A DNA stretch of 64,000 nt from Streptomyces sp. NBC_00539 (GTDB taxonomy: Bacteria; Actinomycetota; Actinomycetes; Streptomycetales; Streptomycetaceae): the NCBI RefSeq assembly GCF_036346105.1, contig NZ_CP107811.1, positions 1,922,001-1,986,000 of the forward strand, in the 5' to 3' direction. The notes under the pieces were generated by a model. The model was not told the DNA's origin and made no database searches. It saw nothing but the letters and a program-made list of their open reading frames with translations. The stretch's first letter is position 1. Every line of letters starts with the position of its first letter. Positions 60,297 to 64,000 of the stretch are shown piece after piece. The translations under genes were made by a program, and so were the position numbers.

Positions 60297-60594
60297 GACT
60301 GTCGGTCCTCCCGCCCGGATCTCTCTTCCGGATTGCGTCTCGAACAGGAACGCTGCTGCCCCATCCCCCGTACGTACCAACGACGGTGACGGCGGCGGAT
60401 CACGGGTGACCGGAAGATCCTTGCCCTCGGCGGACCCCGCAGGGACCCGGCGGAGGGTGAAGGAACCGCGGCCCCGGCCTGTGTCGTCCTCAGCCGCAGC
60501 GGCATAGTGGGGTGCTGCGCCCGGCGCGCGCGAATGGCGAGCCGGCCGCACCGCACCCCGTTCAACGCCTCGAACCACCAGGGGGACTTACGAC

Positions 60595-61773
60595 ATGCGA
60601 CCGAACCGACCGGTCACCGCGGCCCTGTGCGCGGCCGCGCTCGCGCTGACCGCCGCGGCCTGCGGACCCGGCGACGGTGAGGCCGGCGGCGACGCCAAGC
60701 CGACCGTGGCGGCCAGCCTGCCGTCCGGCGCCACCGACGGGATCAAGATCCCGGACGACATCAAGGAAAAGCTGAAGCAGCACGGCATAGACATGGAGAA
60801 GTGGAAGGGGGGTGCGTGGAAGAACTGGAAGCGGGAGGACTGGCTCCGCGAGGCGGGCGACTACATCAACCCGATCATCGAGGGCCTTTGGGACCCGGAC
60901 CGGATGCGTGACGCCGACAAGACGCCGCAGCCCCCGGCCGTGGACCCGGACGCCGGCAAGGACCAGGGCGTCACCGACCCCACTCCCGCGCCGGTTTCCG
61001 CGAAGCAGGCGGCCGCGCCGTACCACGCCAACGTCCCGGCGTCCGGCAAGGTCTTCTTCGACGGGCCCGAGGGCTCGATGGTCTGCTCGGCCACGGTCGT
61101 CAAGGACCCGGCCCACCCCGGCAAGTCCAACCTGGTCTGGACGGCGGGCCACTGCGTGCACGCCGGCAAGGCCGGCGGCTGGTACCGCAACATCGCCTTC
61201 GTCCCGTCCTACAACAACGCGGGCAAGACGGCGCCGGAGCTCAAGGGCGCCCCTCGCGACCAGGTGGCCCCGTACGGCGTGTGGTGGAGCGACTGGGCAC
61301 AGACCTCGGACCAGTGGATCGCGACCGGCGGCCCGACGGGCGGGGCGGGTGCTCCGTACGACTTCGCGGTGCTGCACGTGACCCCGGAGAAGGGCTCGGG
61401 CAAGTCCCTGGAGGAGACGGTCGGTTCGGCGCTCCCGGTGGAGTTCGCCGCCCCGGCGGTGCAGAAGGTCGCGAGCATCACGGCGACGGGCTACCCGGCT
61501 GCGGCGCCGTTCGACGGCCAGCGGGCGTTCCAGTGCACGGACAAGCCCGGCCGGCTGTCGCTGACCGCGGCCTCCCCGGTGATGTACCGCATCGGCTGCA
61601 CCATGACCGGCGGTTCCTCGGGTGGCGGCTGGATCGCGGCGGGCGCCGACGGCAAGCCCGCGCTGGTGTCGAACACGTCGATCGGTCCGGCGAAGGCGGG
61701 CTGGCTGGCCGGCCCGCGGCTGGGCCCGGAGGCCAAGGGCGTTTACACCGCGGTGAGCAACAAGTTCAAGTAG
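60595..61773 (+). CDS. Lipoprotein trypsin-like serine protease
   Basis: This 392-residue protein has a signal peptide with lipobox LTAAAC (Cys23), so it is probably anchored outside the membrane. A charged helical pro-region covers about 40-125 (DIKEKLKQHGIDMEKWKGG). The S1 protease domain has His in VWTAGHC (about 188), Asp in YDFAVLHV (about 256) and Ser in TGGSSGGGW (about 342). The serine motif GGSSGG, instead of GDSGG, is typical of the V8/glutamyl-type or HtrA-like extracellular branch. The ATG at 60595 follows GGGGGA. It diverges from the siderophore operon. Confidence 0.88.
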   Translation: MRPNRPVTAALCAAALALTAAACGPGDGEAGGDAKPTVAASLPSGATDGIKIPDDIKEKLKQHGIDMEKWKGGAWKNWKREDWLREAGDYINPIIEGLWDPDRMRDADKTPQPPAVDPDAGKDQGVTDPTPAPVSAKQAAAPYHANVPASGKVFFDGPEGSMVCSATVVKDPAHPGKSNLVWTAGHCVHAGKAGGWYRNIAFVPSYNNAGKTAPELKGAPRDQVAPYGVWWSDWAQTSDQWIATGGPTGGAGAPYDFAVLHVTPEKGSGKSLEETVGSALPVEFAAPAVQKVASITATGYPAAAPFDGQRAFQCTDKPGRLSLTAASPVMYRIGCTMTGGSSGGGWIAAGADGKPALVSNTSIGPAKAGWLAGPRLGPEAKGVYTAVSNKFK

Positions 61774-61805
61774 CAGCGGCGACGCGGCACTTGCGGGAGT
61801 GACAC

Positions 61806-61842
61806 GAAGGAGGGCCCCCGCCCGAGGCGGGGGCCCTCCTTC
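61806..61842. terminator. Bidirectional terminator between the lipoprotein protease and hflX
   Basis: Perfect 17-bp arms starting GAAGGAGGGCCCCCGCC with a 3-nt loop lie between the two convergent stop codons. Confidence 0.92.
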
Positions 61843-61857
61843 ACACGGCGCGGCCGG

Positions 61858-63363
61858 TCAGTGCTTCGCGGGCACGTACGGTGCCAGGTCCGCGGCCAGT
61901 TCCTGGTGGACGCGCGCCTTGAGCAGGGTGCCCTCCGGGGTGTGCTCCTCGGAGATGACCTCGCCCTCGGCGTGCGCCCGGGCGATCAGCGAGCCGCGGG
62001 TGTACGGCACCAGTGCCTCCACCTCGACCTCCGGCCGGGGCAGCTCGGTGTCGATGAGCGCGAGGAGCTCCTCGATGCCCATGCCGGTCCGGGCGGAGAC
62101 GGCGATGGAGTGCCGCTCGATGCGCAGCAGGCGCTGGAGGACCAGCGGGTCCGCCGCGTCCGCCTTGTTGATCACCACGATCTCGGGCACGTTGACCGCG
62201 CCGACCTCGCGGATGACCTCGCGGACCGCCGCCAGCTGCTCCTCCGGGGCCGGGTGCGAGCCGTCCACGATGTGCAGGATGAGGTCGGAGTCGCCGACCT
62301 CCTCCATCGTGGAGCGGAACGCCTCGACCAGGTGGTGGGGCAGGTGCCGGACGAAGCCGACGGTGTCGGCCAGGGTGTAGACGCGGCCGGAGGGGGTCTC
62401 GGCCCGGCGCACGGTCGGGTCGAGGGTGGCGAACAAGGCGTTCTCCACCAGGACGCCCGCACCGGTGAGGCGGTTGAGGAGCGAGGACTTGCCGGCGTTG
62501 GTGTAGCCGGCGATGGCGACCGAGGGCACCTTGTTGCGGCGCCGTTCCTGCCGCTTGATGTCGCGGCCGGTCTTCATCTCCGCGATCTCCCGGCGCATCT
62601 TCGCCATCTTCTCGCGGATCCGTCGCCGGTCGGTCTCGATCTTGGTCTCACCGGGGCCTCGGGTGGCCATTCCGCCACCGCCGCCGCCGCCCATCTGCCG
62701 GGACAGCGACGCGCCCCAGCCGCGCAGTCGCGGCAGCATGTACTGCATCTGCGCGAGCGCGACCTGTGCCTTGCCCTCTCGGGACTTGGCGTGCTGGGCG
62801 AAGATGTCGAGGATGAGGGCGGTCCGGTCGACCACCTTCACCTTGACGACGTCTTCGAGGGCGATGAGCTGGCCGGGGCTGAGCTCGCCGTCGCACACGA
62901 CGGTGTCGGCGCCGCTCTCCATGACGATGTCGCGCAGTTCACGTGCCTTGCCGGAACCGATGAAGGTGGCCGGGTCGGGCTTGTCGCGGCGCTGGATCAC
63001 GCCGTCGAGCACGAGAGCACCTGCCGTCTCGGCGAGGGCCGCGAGCTCCGCGAGGGAGTTCTCGGCGTCGTCCACGGTGCCGGAGGTCCACACACCGACG
63101 AGTACGACGCGCTCCAGGCGGAGCTGTCGGTACTCGACCTCGGTGACGTCCTCGAGCTCGGTGGAGAGGCCGGCGACGCGGCGCAGCGCCGCGCGCTCGG
63201 AGCGCTCGAACTGTTCGCCGTCGCGGTCCCCGTCGATTTCGTGGCTCCAGGCGACGTCCTCTTCCATCAGGGCATCGGCCCGAAGGCTCTCGGTGAAGCT
63301 CGGCGAGTCCTGCACGTCCTGTGCGTCCCGCGCGTCCTGGGAAGGGGAAGAGGAGGAGGTCAT
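61858..63363 (-). CDS. hflX: GTPase HflX
   Basis: This 501-residue GTPase splits or rescues stalled ribosomes under stress. It has the HflX N-terminal domain (ATFIGSGKARELRD), a Gly-rich linker GGGGGGGMATRGPGE, then the G domain with G1 GYTNAGKSSLLN, G3 DTVGF and G4 NKAD. The first 60 residues are acidic and Ser-rich, longer than in E. coli. The ATG at 63363 has AAGGATCC upstream. It is followed by a strong terminator and is probably monocistronic. Confidence 0.95.
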   Translation of the reverse strand: MTSSSSPSQDARDAQDVQDSPSFTESLRADALMEEDVAWSHEIDGDRDGEQFERSERAALRRVAGLSTELEDVTEVEYRQLRLERVVLVGVWTSGTVDDAENSLAELAALAETAGALVLDGVIQRRDKPDPATFIGSGKARELRDIVMESGADTVVCDGELSPGQLIALEDVVKVKVVDRTALILDIFAQHAKSREGKAQVALAQMQYMLPRLRGWGASLSRQMGGGGGGGMATRGPGETKIETDRRRIREKMAKMRREIAEMKTGRDIKRQERRRNKVPSVAIAGYTNAGKSSLLNRLTGAGVLVENALFATLDPTVRRAETPSGRVYTLADTVGFVRHLPHHLVEAFRSTMEEVGDSDLILHIVDGSHPAPEEQLAAVREVIREVGAVNVPEIVVINKADAADPLVLQRLLRIERHSIAVSARTGMGIEELLALIDTELPRPEVEVEALVPYTRGSLIARAHAEGEVISEEHTPEGTLLKARVHQELAADLAPYVPAKH

Positions 63364-63607
63364 TGGATCCTTACGTCGATTCGAATGCGTCCGCGCCCGA
63401 CCGCTGCCGAGGCTGCCGCCGTGCGTGACATGACACGGTCGTGACATAGCACTGCAATGTCCAACGTGTCACACCGCCCGGAGATTCCCGGACCCGGGGG
63501 CCCACGGCCGGGCGGACCGGCCTGTCGATGGTGACATGCCCGTTCGGCGCCCGTCACACGCTTTTCGCACGGGCGCCGCCCGGATCGGGCCGGGCGCCCG
63601 CGCGGTC
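63364..63607. other. Intergenic region upstream of hflX
   Basis: This 244-bp stretch holds the hflX promoter and the end of the M1 peptidase transcript. A GC-rich inverted repeat built on GGGCGC/GCGCCC lies near 63571-63599 but has imperfect arms. No gene is seen. Confidence 0.5.
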
Positions 63608-64000
63608 TCAGGCCTTCTTCGGGGTCGCCCTGGGCGCGGGGGCCGCGTTCGGCGCGGCCTTGGGGGCGGGGGTCGCCTTGGGCTGCGCGCTCCATTCGGG
63701 GTGTCCCGGCATCGGCGGAGTCGTCGCGCCGTACAGCCACGGCTTGAGGAAGGGTTCCAGGTCCCGTCCCGCCTCCCGGGAGGCGAGGCGCACGAAGTCC
63801 GCCGTGCCCGCGGTGGAGTCCGCGTGCTCGGCCACCCAGCGCCGCTCGACCCGGTCGAAGGCGGCTGCGCCGATCTCCTGGCGCAGGGCGTAGAGGATGA
63901 GCGCGGACCCGTCGTAGACCACCGGCCGGAACAGTCCGATCTTCTCCCCGGGCGGGGCCGGCTTGGGCGCCGCCGGCGGGCCGCCCGCCGCCCGCCACTG
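63608..64000 (-). CDS. M1-family aminopeptidase, C-terminal fragment (N-terminus beyond window)
   Basis: Only the last 130 residues are visible. The stretch VVYDGSALILYALRQEIG, then RRWVAEHADSTAGTADFVRLASREAGRDL and the C-terminal LKPWLYGATTPPMPGHP match the end of the M1 catalytic domain (gluzincin class). The tail after it is Ala/Pro/Lys-rich. The zinc motif HExxH lies outside the window, so activity cannot be judged. M1 enzymes trim N-terminal residues from peptides, and some in streptomycetes are secreted. Confidence 0.82.
   Translation of the reverse strand, partial: QWRAAGGPPAAPKPAPPGEKIGLFRPVVYDGSALILYALRQEIGAAAFDRVERRWVAEHADSTAGTADFVRLASREAGRDLEPFLKPWLYGATTPPMPGHPEWSAQPKATPAPKAAPNAAPAPRATPKKA

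Noticed and set aside
60297-60594. An iron box (DmdR1/IdeR type, TTAGGTTAGGCTAACCTAA) ahead of the siderophore operon
   Set aside because: No block with the required arms is visible in the divergent region.
1-64000. tRNA genes, CRISPR arrays, insertion sequences or prophage
   Set aside because: No clover-leaf with T-loop, regular spacer-repeat array, transposase or phage structural gene was found on either strand.

Overview
This 64 kb window is chromosomal DNA of a Streptomyces or a very close actinomycete. The evidence is the very high GC content, GTG and TTG starts, and the gene content: hrdB (principal sigma factor) next to a whiH-like sporulation regulator, split parE and parC, a nrdR/nrdJ class II ribonucleotide reductase pair beside lexA, ptsH with a DasR-type operator, and a c-di-AMP riboswitch on a cell-wall peptidase gene. 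As far as I can recall, the order follows the conserved S. coelicolor core between ptsH and hflX. No rRNA, tRNA, IS element, prophage or CRISPR array is visible.

Layout. 1-9.9 kb: a truncated Pat-type protein acetyltransferase, ptsH, a GntR regulator, an M23 peptidase under a riboswitch, a pair of M16 peptidases and parC. 10-20.6 kb: a large nuclease-TerD fusion, a CobW-type GTPase, two divergent citrate synthases (one fused to a DNA-binding domain) around a strong palindrome, a CitA/CitB-type two-component system, and an ActP-like symporter with its DUF485 partner. The last six genes look like a carboxylate/acetate sensing, uptake and entry module. 20.7-27.6 kb: parE, a small zinc-ribbon-like protein, a trypsin-like protease, hrdB and whiH. 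27.7-39 kb: an ABC ATPase-permease fusion, a NUDIX regulator, a glycogen-debranching-like protein, a DUF4192 protein, a RecQ-phosphoribosyltransferase fusion, two poorly described small proteins and rnhB. 39-46 kb: a TetR/MFS efflux pair with two clear operators, then small metabolic genes (ADP-ribosylglycohydrolase, phosphatase, DUF4937, arylamine N-acetyltransferase, amidohydrolase, MerR). 46-53 kb: nrdJ, nrdR, lexA and a DinG-like helicase, a DNA precursor and damage-response block. 53-60.3 kb: a four-gene NRPS-independent siderophore (NIS) operon: aminotransferase, synthetase, acetyltransferase, synthetase. 60.6-64 kb: a lipoprotein protease, hflX and the end of an M1 aminopeptidase.

The points most worth following are the helix-turn-helix/citrate synthase fusion with its nested palindromic operator, the approximately 350-residue repeat extension on the first NIS synthetase together with the small, unusual composition of that operon, and the Mrr-type nuclease-TerD fusion. 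Others are the RecQ-phosphoribosyltransferase fusion, the two degenerate enzyme-fold proteins beside it, and several short tandem duplications that copy gene 3' ends including the stop codon. All function calls come from reading translated sequence; no database search was run.
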